A stretch of 64,000 bases of DNA from Streptomyces yatensis (GCF_018069625.1 NZ_CP072941.1:9176001-9240000); one strand, 5' to 3'; numbered from the stretch's first letter, positions 50,412 through 59,818 are shown. Notes: generated by a model not told the origin, from the sequence alone. A program made the numbers and translations.

Positions 50412-51224
50412 ATGGCGAGGCACGAACTGGCCCGCTTCCTGCGGGACCGCCGCGAGGGGCTGCGCCCCCAGGACATCGGTCTGCCCGCCGACCCGCACCG
50501 CCGTACGCCGGGTCTGCGGCGGGAGGAGGTGGCGGAGCTGGCCCATATGTCGGTCGACTACTACACCCGCCTGGAACAGGCCCGGGGCCCGCGGCCCTCG
50601 CCGCGCATCCTGGACGGGCTGGCGGGGGCGCTGCGGCTTACGCCCGCCGAGCGCAGCCATCTGTTCCGGCTCGCGGGGACGAGCGCGCCCCCGGGTGTGC
50701 GAGCGGTGCGGCGGGTCCGCCCGCATATCGCCCAGATGCTGCGGCGGCTGCCCGACACCGGGGCGATCGTCACCGACGCGGCCTATGACGTGGTCGCCTG
50801 GAACCCGCTGGCGCAGGCCCTGCTCGGCGACGACCTCGGCCGGCACGGCAACCTAGCCCGCCGTCGTTTCCTGGCCCGGGGCCACGCGTACGAGAGCTCC
50901 AGCGCCGAGCAGTTCGGCCACATCGTGGTCGCACGGCTGCGCCGGGCCGCCGACCGCTACCCCCATGACACGGCGCTCACCGCGCTGCTGGGCGAACTGC
51001 GCACCGGCAGCGAGGAGTTCCGGCAGATCTGGGACGAGCGTCCGGTCCACGCTCCCGGCCACCGGACCAAGACCATCGACCACCCCACGGCCGGGACGCT
51101 CAATCTGAACTGCGACGTCCTGCTGGTACCCGAGGACGACCAGGAGGTGGTCCTGATCACGGCCGACCCCGGGTCGCCCTCCGCCCGTACGATCCGCCGG
51201 CTCGCGGGCGCGACGGCGTCCTGA
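50412..51224 (+). CDS. XRE-family regulator with MmyB-like ligand domain
   Basis: This 270-aa protein has an N-terminal helix-turn-helix (LRREEVAELAHMSVDYYTRL, EQARGPRPSPRILDGLAGAL) and a C-terminal MmyB-type domain (IVTDAAYDVVAWNPLAQALL, LLGELRTGSEEFRQIWDERP, TLNLNCDVLLVPEDDQEVVL). MmyB domains bind fatty-acid-like ligands in characterised members. It is divergent from an SDR gene that it probably represses. Confidence 0.9.
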   Translation: MARHELARFLRDRREGLRPQDIGLPADPHRRTPGLRREEVAELAHMSVDYYTRLEQARGPRPSPRILDGLAGALRLTPAERSHLFRLAGTSAPPGVRAVRRVRPHIAQMLRRLPDTGAIVTDAAYDVVAWNPLAQALLGDDLGRHGNLARRRFLARGHAYESSSAEQFGHIVVARLRRAADRYPHDTALTALLGELRTGSEEFRQIWDERPVHAPGHRTKTIDHPTAGTLNLNCDVLLVPEDDQEVVLITADPGSPSARTIRRLAGATAS

Positions 51225-51242
51225 GGCGTGGCCCGCGCGCCG

Positions 51243-51509
51243 TCAGTTCCGTGAATTGCCGAACAGCAGGCGATACAGCACGAGGAGAACGAACGCGCCG
51301 CCGATCGCCGCGCCCCAGGTGGCGGGGTCGAAGAACTCCTTCTGCACCTCCCGGTCGAAGAACTGCGCGGAGATCCAGCCGCCCACGAAGGCCCCCGCGA
51401 TGCCGATGATCGTGGTGCCGACCAGCCCGCCCGGGTCACGCCCGGGGAGAAGGATCTTGGCGATGACTCCGGCCAGCAGGCCGAGGATGATCCAGCTCAC
51501 GATGCCCAC
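51243..51509 (-). CDS. GlsB/YeaQ/YmgE-family membrane protein
   Basis: This 88-aa protein is read from GTG at 51509 with GGGGA upstream. It has three membrane helices: VSWIILGLLAGVIAKILLPG, GLVGTTIIGIAGAFVGGWIS and GAAIGGAFVLLVLYRLLF. The Gly-rich pattern is typical of the family formerly called transglycosylase-associated proteins, often part of stress responses. It is a single gene convergent with the XRE gene. Confidence 0.87.
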   Translation of the reverse strand: MGIVSWIILGLLAGVIAKILLPGRDPGGLVGTTIIGIAGAFVGGWISAQFFDREVQKEFFDPATWGAAIGGAFVLLVLYRLLFGNSRN

Positions 51510-51626
51510 GTTGTCGTCCCCTTCGATGTGCTCTGGTGCGGTTGTGCCGTGCCGGGGTGAGCGGCTTGATCTCCGGATGCCCGGGGGAGCGGGCGCCATG
51601 CCTGAACAGTGCGTGAAGAACGCCGG

Positions 51627-53153
51627 TCAGCCGTAGGACAGATTGGAACAGGGGTCGTCGTCGGCGGAGCGGGCGTCCTCGGCCACCTTCGAGGGCAGCG
51701 CGGACGGTGTGGAGGACGTGGAGGCGCCGGGAGAGGGCGCGGTGAGGTAGGTCTGTCCCAGAGTGAGGCTGATGCCCGCGGTGGTGGCGGGCCGCAGTCC
51801 GGCGCCGGGGAAGAGCCGGGCCACGGTCCGGGCCTTGTCCCGCTCGCCCGGGCCGTAGCCGATCACGGTGGTGGCGTGGTCCTGGCTGTCGGCGTTCGTG
51901 GCGCCGGCCACGGTGAAGCCATGTGTCCTGAGGGTGTCCGCGGCGCGTGCGGCGAGCCCCGGGGTGGTGGTGCCGTTGTACACGGTGACGCTGATGCCCG
52001 CGCCCGCCACGGTGGACGTGGCGCTCGGGGTGCCGTTCGGAGTGGCGGAGGCCCGCTGCCCGTCCTTCTTCCCACCGGCCGCCTTCCCGTCGATGGTGCG
52101 GTCGGCCCTGATGTCGGCCCACAGCGCATCGGCGTCGGGCTGGACGATGGCCACGCGTTCGCCCTGGTAGCGCCAGGGGATGGTGAGGAACTTGGTGTTG
52201 TGCAGATCGATGTCCTTCAGCGACATGGCGAAGGACATCAGCTTCTTGGCCGACCCGAGCCCGGGGTCCACGGTCATGGACTTGGTGGCCGCGTCCGCCA
52301 GCGGATACAGCGTGGTCGGGTCGAACCCCTGGCCCTTCACCTTCTTGAGCAGGCTGGAGATGAACGCCTGCTGCCGCTGTATGCGCCCGATGTCGGAGCC
52401 GTCGCCGATGCCGTGGCGGATGCGGACGTAGTCCAGCGCCTTCTGTCCGGAGACCGTCTGCACCCCCTTGCTGAAGATGCGCTTGCCGCGGGTCCCGCGA
52501 TTGGGGCTCAGATCGCGTTCATAGACGTCCTGGGGCACACACACCCGCACCCCGCCGACCGCGGAGGTCATCCGCGCGAAGCCCTCGAAGTCGATGACCA
52601 TGGTGTGGTCCATGCGCAGCCCGGTCAGCTTCTCGACGGTGTTCTGCGTGCAGGCCGGGTTGCCCTGCGCGGTCTCGCCCACGGAGAACGCCGAGTTGAA
52701 CATGGTGTTCCGCTGCGTTCTGGTCCATTTGCCGTCGGGCAGCCGGCACGGCGGGATGTCGACCAGGGTGTCGCGGGGTATCGACACCCCCACGGCGTGC
52801 TTGCCATCGGAGTAGACATGCAGCAGGAGGGCGGTGTCCGAACGGCCCACGTCTCCGGTGCCGCCGCCCAGCTTGCTGTTCTCGCCCGACCGGGTGTCCG
52901 ATCCGATGACCAGCACGTTCTGGCCGGCGGCATTGCCCTCGGGCCGATCGTCCGAGAGACCGTCCGCCCCGAAGGTGGTGATGTTGCCGTTCAGCTTGAA
53001 GTAGACCCAGCCCACCCCGCCGCCGAGCAGCACCAGGAACGACACCACGACCAGCAGAGCGATCCGCAGCGGGCGGCGCCCCTTGCGCTGCCCGCCCGGG
53101 TCGGCCGACCCCGTGGTGGGACTCCCCGTCGTCTCCCCGTCTCTGCCTGTCAT
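51627..53153 (-). CDS. LytR-CpsA-Psr (LCP) family cell-wall ligase with LytR_C domain
   Basis: This 508-aa protein has a short cytosolic N-terminus and a TM helix (LRIALLVVVSFLVLLGGGVG). The LCP catalytic domain has VLVIGSDTRSGEN, RSDTALLLHVYSDGKHAVGV, VSIPRDTLVDIP and YVRIRHGIGDGSDIGRIQRQ. A C-terminal LytR_C domain (ISVTVYNGTTTPGLAARAAD) follows. LCP enzymes attach teichoic acids, arabinogalactan or other glycopolymers to peptidoglycan from outside. Confidence 0.92.
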   Translation of the reverse strand: MTGRDGETTGSPTTGSADPGGQRKGRRPLRIALLVVVSFLVLLGGGVGWVYFKLNGNITTFGADGLSDDRPEGNAAGQNVLVIGSDTRSGENSKLGGGTGDVGRSDTALLLHVYSDGKHAVGVSIPRDTLVDIPPCRLPDGKWTRTQRNTMFNSAFSVGETAQGNPACTQNTVEKLTGLRMDHTMVIDFEGFARMTSAVGGVRVCVPQDVYERDLSPNRGTRGKRIFSKGVQTVSGQKALDYVRIRHGIGDGSDIGRIQRQQAFISSLLKKVKGQGFDPTTLYPLADAATKSMTVDPGLGSAKKLMSFAMSLKDIDLHNTKFLTIPWRYQGERVAIVQPDADALWADIRADRTIDGKAAGGKKDGQRASATPNGTPSATSTVAGAGISVTVYNGTTTPGLAARAADTLRTHGFTVAGATNADSQDHATTVIGYGPGERDKARTVARLFPGAGLRPATTAGISLTLGQTYLTAPSPGASTSSTPSALPSKVAEDARSADDDPCSNLSYG

Positions 53154-53233
53154 GCGCGTCCTTCGTCCGGCGGCTGTTCGAAGGAGAAGACGAACGATGT
53201 TGGCTTGAGGTTCTGCGGATGGTGCGCGGAGGT

Positions 53234-53881
53234 TCAGCGGGCCAGGGAGACGGCGAACGGCCGGAGTCCGTGGCGGCGCAGCACATGGGGCACGAGCAGG
53301 ACGAGGGCTTCGGTCGCGCGGGCGGTGCTGATGTCGCCGAGGTCCTCGATCCACTCGGGCTTCCAGCCGAGGTCGGCGAGGAGGTCCGCGGTGAGGGCCT
53401 TGGCGTCCGCGTCGTCCCCGGAGAGGTAGGCGGTGGGCGGGGTGGACAGCACGGCGGGGGCGGTCATGACCGGGAAGAGCATGGTGTTGAGGGTCTTGAC
53501 CACCCGGGTCGCGGGCAGCGCCCGCTGAAGCCGCTCGGCCAGGCTGCCGCCGGGGTAGCACAGGTCGGAGGGAAGCCCGTCGGAGGTGTGCCGGGTGGCG
53601 TTGGAGACATCGATGAGGATCTTGCCCGCCAACTCGGTGTGCAGGGCGGAGAGGCGTTCCAGGGCGGTGTCACCCGGGGTGGCGTTGATGACGATGTCGG
53701 TGGTGGCGGCGGTGGTGCGCTGGTCGGCGCGGTGGATCGCCGGTATGGCGGTGTTGGTCTCGTCGGTGGCCTCCTGGGGCGGCTGCCGGTGGCCGAGGGT
53801 GATCTGGTGGCCGGCGGTGGCGAGGGCGTGGGCGAGACCGCCTCCGACGCGTCCGGTGCCGAGGATGCCGATGCTGGTCAT
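53234..53881 (-). CDS. NADPH-dependent F420-reductase-like oxidoreductase
   Basis: This 215-aa protein begins MTSIGILGTGRVGGGLAHAL (Rossmann fold) with TLGHRQPP nearby and INATPGDTALERLSALHTEL, LIDVSNATRHTSDGLPSDLC and RVVKTLNTMLFPVMTAPAVL. It is of the F420:NADP oxidoreductase / NAD-binding domain family, 2-domain type but short. It may transfer hydride between NADPH and F420 or another substrate. It follows the IMPase-like gene with a 39-bp-repeat spacer. Confidence 0.83.
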   Translation of the reverse strand: MTSIGILGTGRVGGGLAHALATAGHQITLGHRQPPQEATDETNTAIPAIHRADQRTTAATTDIVINATPGDTALERLSALHTELAGKILIDVSNATRHTSDGLPSDLCYPGGSLAERLQRALPATRVVKTLNTMLFPVMTAPAVLSTPPTAYLSGDDADAKALTADLLADLGWKPEWIEDLGDISTARATEALVLLVPHVLRRHGLRPFAVSLAR

Positions 53882-53910
53882 GCGGGTGTGCTCCTTGCGA
53901 GAGTGCGGGT

Positions 53911-54040
53911 GGTCAGACGGTGCGCGGCAGGACCTGCCGGGCGCGGGTGGTCAGACGGTGCGTAACAAGTGACCTGCCGGGCGCGGGGGTCAGGCGATGC
54001 CTGACACGTGACCTGCCGGGTGCGGGTCGTCAGGCGCGGG
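53911..54040 (+). repeat. 39-bp direct repeat, three copies and a partial
   Basis: Units starting GGTCAGACGGTGCG and ending CCTGCCGGGCGCGGG begin at 53911, 53949 and 53988, about 38-41 bp each; a fourth partial begins at 54029. The partial unit contains the stop codon of the IMPase-like gene (54030-54032). The repeats fill the spacer between this gene and the F420-reductase-like gene. Confidence 0.8.
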
Positions 54041-54854
54041 GCGACAGGACGGCGACGGCCGCGGCGTGGATACCGGGGGCGGTGGCCAGGAAGTCACGGC
54101 CGGTCAGGTCCCATGGATCGCCCTGAGTGTCGGTGACCGTGCCCCCGGCCTCGGCGACCAGCAGGGCCCCGGCCACCAGACCCGAGCGCACATCGGAGAA
54201 CTGCCAGAACGCGTCCATACGGCCGGCGGCGACCTGGATCAGCTGCAGGGTGGCGGGCACCGAGACCCGGACGACCAGGCCGTGGATCAGCATCTGGGTG
54301 ACCGAGGCGCCGATCCGATGGAACGTGCGCTCGTCCTCCCCGGGCCGGGCCTGACCCGTGCCGACCAGGGCCGCACCCAGGTCCGTCTTGGCCGACACCC
54401 GCAGCGGCGCCCCGTTCAGCTGGGCGCCGTGACCGGCCACCGCGGTGTACCAGTCGCCGGTCAGCGGAAGGTGGACGACGGTGAGGACCGGGTGGTTGTC
54501 GCGGACGAGGGTGGCGGTCACGGCCCAGTCGTCCATGCCGTGCACATGGTTGATATTGCCCTCGGCCGGGTCGACGATCCACCACTCGCCCGGAGGCAGC
54601 GCACCGCCTTCCAACTCGTCCTCGGCCCAGTGCGCGCCGGGCCTCGCGGCCATCAGTGGCGCCTTCAGGACGTCGAGTACGGCGTCGTCATTGGCGTGGA
54701 TCTCCGTGACGATCTCGTCGAGGGACACCCCGCGGGCCTGGGGGGTGTGACGCTTCCGCAGCAGTTCGCCGGCGGTGCGCACGGCTTCGGTGACCCGGTT
54801 GAGCAAGGTGGCGTCGAGGCCGGTGTCGGGGGTGGTGCCGGTGGAAGTGGACAT
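54030..54854 (-). CDS. Inositol monophosphatase-like protein with altered active site
   Basis: This 274-aa protein starts at MSTSTGTTPDTGLDATLLNR. IMPase landmarks are present but changed: WAEDELEGG for the first Glu-Glu pair, WIVDPAEGNINHVHG where the family has DPxDGTxNF, and FSDVRSGLVAGALLVAEAGG where the family has WDxAAG. The second metal Asp is replaced by Glu and the Thr is lost. It might act on a different phosphate ester or be a non-catalytic homologue. A promoter candidate lies upstream (54919-54948). Confidence 0.78.
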   Translation of the reverse strand: MSTSTGTTPDTGLDATLLNRVTEAVRTAGELLRKRHTPQARGVSLDEIVTEIHANDDAVLDVLKAPLMAARPGAHWAEDELEGGALPPGEWWIVDPAEGNINHVHGMDDWAVTATLVRDNHPVLTVVHLPLTGDWYTAVAGHGAQLNGAPLRVSAKTDLGAALVGTGQARPGEDERTFHRIGASVTQMLIHGLVVRVSVPATLQLIQVAAGRMDAFWQFSDVRSGLVAGALLVAEAGGTVTDTQGDPWDLTGRDFLATAPGIHAAAVAVLSPRA

Positions 54855-54918
54855 GAGGTGCTCCCGCGAGTGGTGAAGAGAGGGGAGGCTTGGCGCGCGC
54901 TTCGCCGTCTGCGCCTCG

Positions 54919-54948
54919 ACGGTAGGCAACCTCATCGATGAACGGCAA
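54919..54948 (-). promoter_or_regulatory. Candidate promoter of the IMPase-like gene
   Basis: On the minus strand TTGCCG (54943-54948) and TACCGT (54919-54924) are separated by 18 bp, a good Streptomyces vegetative-type pair. It would start transcription about 58 bp before the ATG. Confidence 0.4.
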
Positions 54949-55067
54949 TTGCACATCCGGCACTGCTGGTGTTACCCGCGTGCAAGGGAAGGTGGCGGGT
55001 CGACGAGCACACGCCCGGGCCGAAGCGGATGCTTCCGGCCCGGGCGGATCGCCACGTGGCGGCGGGG

Positions 55068-56462
55068 TCAGCCGATGGCGGGTACGGGTTCGCGGGACGG
55101 TCCCGCCGGCTCCTTGGGAACGAGGTCGGTGGCGGCCGTGTCGTCGGGGTTGAAGGGCAGGTCACCACGGAGCACCGCCCGGGCCCGGGCCTCGTCCAGC
55201 TGCCCCTCCCAGCGAGCCACGGCCAAGGTGGCGACACCATTGCCGACCAGGCTGGTCAGGGCCCGCGCCTCGGACATGAAGCGGTCGATGCCGAAGATCA
55301 GCGCGAGGGCTGCCACGGGGACATGGGGGACGGCGCTGAGCGTGGCGGCCAGGGCGACGAACCCCGAACCGGTCACCCCCGCCGCGCCCTTGGAGGTGAG
55401 CAGCATGACGGCGAGCATGGTCAGCTGCTGGGTGAGGCTGAGGTCCACCCCCACGGCCTGGGCGAGGAAGACCGACCCCATGGTGAGGTAGATGGCGGTC
55501 CCGTCGAGGTTGAAGGAGTATCCGGCGGGAAGCGTGATGCCCACGACCGGCTTCGAGGCGCCCGCGTGCTCCAGCTTGGCCATCATGCGCGGCAGCACCG
55601 GTTCGGTGGACGAGGTGCCGAGCACGATCAGCAGCTCCTCCTTGATGTAGCGGAGGAACGGCAGCAGACGCAGGCCGCCCAGGCGCATGACCGTGCCGAG
55701 GACCACCAGGACGAAGAAGAGGGCGGTCAGCCAGAACGAGCCGACCAGCAGGGCCAGATGGCGCAGGGTGCCCAGGCCGTAGTTGCCGATGGTGAAGGCC
55801 ATGGAGCCGAAGGCGCCGATGGGGGCCAACCGCATGATCCAGCGGATGAGCCGGAACAGCACCGTGGAAAGCTTCTCGATGCTCGTGGCGATGCTCGCCC
55901 CGGGCTCGCCACTGGCCTGCAGACCGAAGCCGAACAGGACCGCCACGAGCAGCACCGGCAGGATCTCGCCGCCCGTCAGCGCGCTGACGAGGGTGTCCGG
56001 GATGGTGCTGAGAACGAAGTCCGCGAAGCTCTCATGGGCCTGGGTCGCCTCCGCCGGGAGGCTGTCGCTGCTCAGGGTGGAGACATCGACGTGCAGTCCG
56101 CTGCCGGGCCGGACGACGTTGACCACGACCAGGCCGATGACCAGAGCGATGGTGGTCAGGATCTCGAAGTAGACCAGGGCCTTGAGGCTCACCCGGCCGA
56201 CCGTCCGGCGGTCGCTCATGGAGGCGATGCCATGGACGACCGTACAGAAGATGATCGGCGCGATCATCATCTTCACCACCGCGACGAAACCGTCTCCCAG
56301 CGGTTTCAGATCGGCTCCGAAGGAGGGCCACAGCGAACCGACGACGACCCCTGCGAGGACCGCGAGCAGGCACTGGACATAGAGGCGGGACAGCAGCAGG
56401 CGGATGCGGCCGCGCCGGTCGGGCGCGGCGACGGTGCCCGGGGCGGCGACGTTGCGGCTCAT
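55068..56462 (-). CDS. dctA: C4-dicarboxylate/H+ or Na+ symporter (DctA/DAACS type)
   Basis: This 464-aa protein has about 8-9 TM segments and re-entrant loops. DctA/GltP signatures are present: VLGTSSTEPVLPRMMAKLEH (serine-rich loop), GITLPAGYSFNLDGTAIYLT, LLTSKGAAGVTGSGFVALAA and IFGIDRFMSEARALTSLVGN. It would import succinate, malate, fumarate or similar acids. It overlaps the prpF stop by 4 bp, so uptake and isomerisation of a tricarboxylate/dicarboxylate are linked. Confidence 0.9.
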   Translation of the reverse strand: MSRNVAAPGTVAAPDRRGRIRLLLSRLYVQCLLAVLAGVVVGSLWPSFGADLKPLGDGFVAVVKMMIAPIIFCTVVHGIASMSDRRTVGRVSLKALVYFEILTTIALVIGLVVVNVVRPGSGLHVDVSTLSSDSLPAEATQAHESFADFVLSTIPDTLVSALTGGEILPVLLVAVLFGFGLQASGEPGASIATSIEKLSTVLFRLIRWIMRLAPIGAFGSMAFTIGNYGLGTLRHLALLVGSFWLTALFFVLVVLGTVMRLGGLRLLPFLRYIKEELLIVLGTSSTEPVLPRMMAKLEHAGASKPVVGITLPAGYSFNLDGTAIYLTMGSVFLAQAVGVDLSLTQQLTMLAVMLLTSKGAAGVTGSGFVALAATLSAVPHVPVAALALIFGIDRFMSEARALTSLVGNGVATLAVARWEGQLDEARARAVLRGDLPFNPDDTAATDLVPKEPAGPSREPVPAIG

Positions 56463-57577
56463 ACGGGGCGTCCTTCCGGGACGGGAACGAGGAGTTCGGC
56501 TCGGGCGATGCGCCGGGCGGCGCGGTGCAGGAGCACCGTGGGGGACGCGCCGTCCGGTGCGGGGACGGCTCGGGCGGTGATGACGCCCGCGGGGGTGCCC
56601 AGGCGCAGCGTGCCGTCGGCGGTCTGCCGGGTGACGCGGTGGGCGAGGGTGCCGGGGGTCGCGGCGGCCGTCGCCAGGGCGACGGCGGAGGTGAGGCCGA
56701 TCGCCGGATGCGCGGCGTGCATGGAGACCATGCGCACGGCCACGTCGTACTGGTCCTGAGTGACCGGACGGCCGTGAGTGGTGCGATATGTTACGGGGTC
56801 GCCGACGACACCGACCTTGGGCACCGCGTGACTGACCGGGGCGTCCTCGCGGACCAGCCCCATCGCGAGCGCCGCCCGGCGGCGCAGCACGGTGAGCGCG
56901 GGCACCACGGTGGCGAACGCGGTCAGGGACGCGGAGCCGTCGAGGCCGAACGCCTTGGCGTCGAAGAGCGCGGCGGGAGCGCCGGCGTCGACGAGCGAGG
57001 CTTCGACGGGGCCGTCCGGTCCGGTCAGGGTGTCCAGGGGGCGGCCGGTGGGCAGCGCACGGCCAGTGGTCGAACCCGCGGGGTCCTGGAACCCCAGCAG
57101 GACCGGCACCCCGAGCGCGTCGGTGCCGGGCACCGCGGCGGTGCCCTCGTCGGGCGCGGTCAGGCCGGGGGTGGGGATGGCGCCGGTGAGACGGGCCCCG
57201 GTGTTCACGTTGAGCATGCGGACCGTGGTGGTGTCCGAGGTGATCGGCACCAGACCGCGGTGGACGGCGTACAGCGCGACCGCGGTAGCGCAGTTGCCGC
57301 AGTTGCTGGTCCACTCCACCCGCTCGTCGCCGATGCCGACCTGCGCGAAGGCGTAGGTGACATCCACGCCCGCTTCGGCCGAAGTCCGGACGATCGCGGC
57401 CTTGGAGGTGGTGGAGGAGGCGCCGCCCACCCCGTCGATCTGGCGGGGGTCGGCCGCGTTGAAGGCGGCGAGCAGCAGGGTGTCGGCGTCCACTCCGGTG
57501 GCCACCACATCGTGGTGGTCGAAGATCCAGCACTTGCTGGTTCCCCCGCGGATCATCTCGCCCTGCAGACGCAACAC
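56459..57577 (-). CDS. prpF: PrpF-family isomerase (2-methylaconitate / 4-oxalomesaconate-type)
   Basis: This 372-aa protein is taken from GTG at 57577 with GGAG 7 bp upstream; a longer ATG start at 57640 has no ribosome-binding site. It has the family sequences QGEMIRGGTSKCWIF, TSNCGNCATAVALYAVHRG, VNTGARLTGAIPTPG and VSMHAAHPAIGLTSAVALAT. PrpF/GalD-type enzymes move double bonds in 2-methylaconitate or 4-oxalomesaconate. Which acid is used here cannot be told; a dicarboxylate carrier in the same operon fits either. It is divergent from a LysR gene. Confidence 0.85.
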   Translation of the reverse strand: MLRLQGEMIRGGTSKCWIFDHHDVVATGVDADTLLLAAFNAADPRQIDGVGGASSTTSKAAIVRTSAEAGVDVTYAFAQVGIGDERVEWTSNCGNCATAVALYAVHRGLVPITSDTTTVRMLNVNTGARLTGAIPTPGLTAPDEGTAAVPGTDALGVPVLLGFQDPAGSTTGRALPTGRPLDTLTGPDGPVEASLVDAGAPAALFDAKAFGLDGSASLTAFATVVPALTVLRRRAALAMGLVREDAPVSHAVPKVGVVGDPVTYRTTHGRPVTQDQYDVAVRMVSMHAAHPAIGLTSAVALATAAATPGTLAHRVTRQTADGTLRLGTPAGVITARAVPAPDGASPTVLLHRAARRIARAELLVPVPEGRPV

Positions 57578-57723
57578 AACCGGCTCCCCATGGACATGGA
57601 ACAGACACCCCGCCGACAGCTCATCCGTGGGCGGTGGCATCTACGGTGTGTTACCGCAGCGTGAAGTACAATCTCGAAAATCTGCAGGGGTATTAAGCAG
57701 GACTGAACGCTGGAGGCGATGCC

Positions 57724-58680
57724 GTGCTGGACGTCCGGCGCATGCTGCTCTTCGCCGAGGTGGCCCGGCGCGGTTCGGTGACGGCCACCGCCCGCGCCCT
57801 GAACTACACGCCGTCAGCGGTGTCGCAGCAGATCAGCCGACTGGAGACGGAGGCGGGCCAGCCGCTGCTGGAGCGCCACGCACGGGGTGTCACCCTCACC
57901 GACGCCGGGCGTGCCCTGGCCGACCGGGGGGAGCGGATCGCCCGCGAGCTGAAGGCCGCGGAGAGTGAGCTCGCCGACTTCGCGGGGCTCCGGGCGGGCA
58001 CCCTGCGCATCGGCACCTTCCCCACCGTCGGCGCCTCGCTGCTGCCGCCCGCGGTCATCGCCTTCCGCGACACCCATCCCGACGTACGGCTGAGCGTGCG
58101 CAGCGCCCGCATCGCGGGCCTGTGGTCGATGCTCGAGAACCGGGAGATCGAGATGTCGCTGATGTGGGACTATGACTGGTGCCGCATCGACCGCGAGGAT
58201 GTCGACATCACCCCGCTCCTGGACGATCCGCCGGCCCTCCTGGTCGGCGATCGCCACCCGCTGGCCTCCCGTACCGACGCCACCCTCGCCGATCTCACCG
58301 GCGATCCATGGATCACCCGTGCCGACCGCCACCCGGTGGCGGAGGCCCTGGTCCGCAGTTGCCGGGCGGTCGGCTTCGAACCACAGATCGCCTACGCGGC
58401 GCACGACTACCAGGAGGCGCAGGCCATGGTGGCCGCCGGTCTGGGCGTGGCGCTGGCACCGACCCTTGCCCTGGAGGGCATTCGCCCGGGCGTCAGCGTA
58501 CTGCCTCTGCGGCCGCCCGCGCCGGTGCGCCGGATCCTGCTTGTGCGGATGGCCGACCATGCCCTCACCCCTGCCGCCGGGGCGTTCATCGGCTCGCTGC
58601 GCGAGAGCGCCGCGGCCCGGCGGACCGACGCCATCGACGCAGGCGGGCGAGCGGTGCCGGATCCCCGCTCCGGCTCATGA
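57724..58680 (+). CDS. LysR-family regulator of the divergent prpF-dctA operon
   Basis: This 318-aa protein is read from GTG with GGAGG about 7 bp upstream. The HTH is RRGSVTATARALNYTPSAVS and QQISRLETEAGQPLLERHA; the effector domain starts GTLRIGTFPTVGASLLPPAV. The 146-bp gap to prpF is the only sensible place for its operator. An acid imported by DctA may be its inducer; this is inference. Confidence 0.88.
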   Translation: MLDVRRMLLFAEVARRGSVTATARALNYTPSAVSQQISRLETEAGQPLLERHARGVTLTDAGRALADRGERIARELKAAESELADFAGLRAGTLRIGTFPTVGASLLPPAVIAFRDTHPDVRLSVRSARIAGLWSMLENREIEMSLMWDYDWCRIDREDVDITPLLDDPPALLVGDRHPLASRTDATLADLTGDPWITRADRHPVAEALVRSCRAVGFEPQIAYAAHDYQEAQAMVAAGLGVALAPTLALEGIRPGVSVLPLRPPAPVRRILLVRMADHALTPAAGAFIGSLRESAAARRTDAIDAGGRAVPDPRSGS

Positions 58681-58687
58681 CGGGCTC

Positions 58688-59650
58688 TCAGAGCGCGGAG
58701 ATCACCCGCCTGCGGTCCTCCATGGCCCGGCGGGCGAGCCGGGAAGCGGGGGCGAGGCGGTCGTACTCGTGGATGGCCCCGCTGTGGACATGCAGTTCGG
58801 TGGAGACATCGGCCTCGGCGAGCCGCTGTGTGTAGGTGACGGCCTCGGCGCGGAAGATGTCGAGCTCTCCGACCTCGACATAGGCGGGTGCCAGGCCCGC
58901 GACGGTGGCGACGCGCGCGGGCGCCGCCTCCGGCGGGACCGCGTCGGTGCCGAAGGCGGTGCCCAGCAGGGCGTGCCAGCCGGTCCAGTTGTCGTCCCAG
59001 GTCCAGGCGACATACGGGGTCAGCCGTGGATCCGGGGTGAGAGTGCGGTCGTCCAGCATCGGATACAGCAGCACCTGGCGAGCGAGGGGAACTCCGCGGT
59101 CCCGGGCGAGGATCGCGGTGCCCGCGGCGAGCCCGCCCCCGGCGCTGTCGCCCATGACGGCGATGCGGCGGGGGTCGACCCCCAGCTCGGCCGCCTGGCC
59201 GTCCAACCAGGTCAGCGCGGCGAACACGTCCTCGACGGGTCCGGTGCCGGTGGCCGCGTCGGGGGCCAGGCGGTAGTCGACGGACAGGAACGGCACCCCG
59301 GTGGCCTGGACGTATCCGGCGACGACGGAGTCGTAGAGGTCGACGCTGCCGGCGATCATCCCTCCGCCATGGGCGTAGACGACCGCGGAACCCGGCGCGG
59401 AGTCGGCCTTCTCGTACCAGCGGACGAGGATCTCCGCCCCGTCCGCGGACCGCACCTTGTGCGAGTCAGCCTTCACCAGGGGAAAGCCGGAAGGATAGGC
59501 CGGGAGCAGGGAGGCCAGCCACCGCATCGAGGCCGTGCCCCTGGCGCGCAGGGTCCGCCAGTCGTCGCGTGCGGGCGGGGGAGTGGGGCCACTCTGCTCG
59601 GCGAGGGCCTGCAGCACCGCGGCGAGCTCAGGGTCGAGGGTGAAGGCCAT
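58688..59650 (-). CDS. Alpha/beta hydrolase (HSL family esterase)
   Basis: This 320-aa protein has the oxyanion-hole HGGG in VVYAHGGGMIAGS, the nucleophile GDSAGG in RIAVMGDSAGGGLAAG, the acid in VEVGELDIFRAEAV and the His near the end in SGAIHEYDRLAP. All elements of a hormone-sensitive-lipase-type esterase are present; no signal peptide. The substrate is unknown. It is convergent with the LysR gene, only 7 bp between stops. Confidence 0.9.
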   Translation of the reverse strand: MAFTLDPELAAVLQALAEQSGPTPPPARDDWRTLRARGTASMRWLASLLPAYPSGFPLVKADSHKVRSADGAEILVRWYEKADSAPGSAVVYAHGGGMIAGSVDLYDSVVAGYVQATGVPFLSVDYRLAPDAATGTGPVEDVFAALTWLDGQAAELGVDPRRIAVMGDSAGGGLAAGTAILARDRGVPLARQVLLYPMLDDRTLTPDPRLTPYVAWTWDDNWTGWHALLGTAFGTDAVPPEAAPARVATVAGLAPAYVEVGELDIFRAEAVTYTQRLAEADVSTELHVHSGAIHEYDRLAPASRLARRAMEDRRRVISAL

Positions 59651-59818
59651 GGTCGACTCCGTTCGAGGACGGCGGGTGGCTACCCCAACTGTCCTCAAGG
59701 GCCGCTGAGTTGCGCTTGAGAGCCGGTACAGAAACTTGGCGGCGGCCGCGGAAGCCCCAGTGTGGCCGCGGAGTCCGGGGCGGCCGGGGAAAGCCGGCAT
59801 GGCGCGGCAGGAGCCCCC

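Noticed and set aside
54969..56759. 596-codon plus-strand frame over dctA/prpF
   Set aside because: Antisense to clear DctA and PrpF signatures; composition is His/Gln/Gly-rich and not protein-like.
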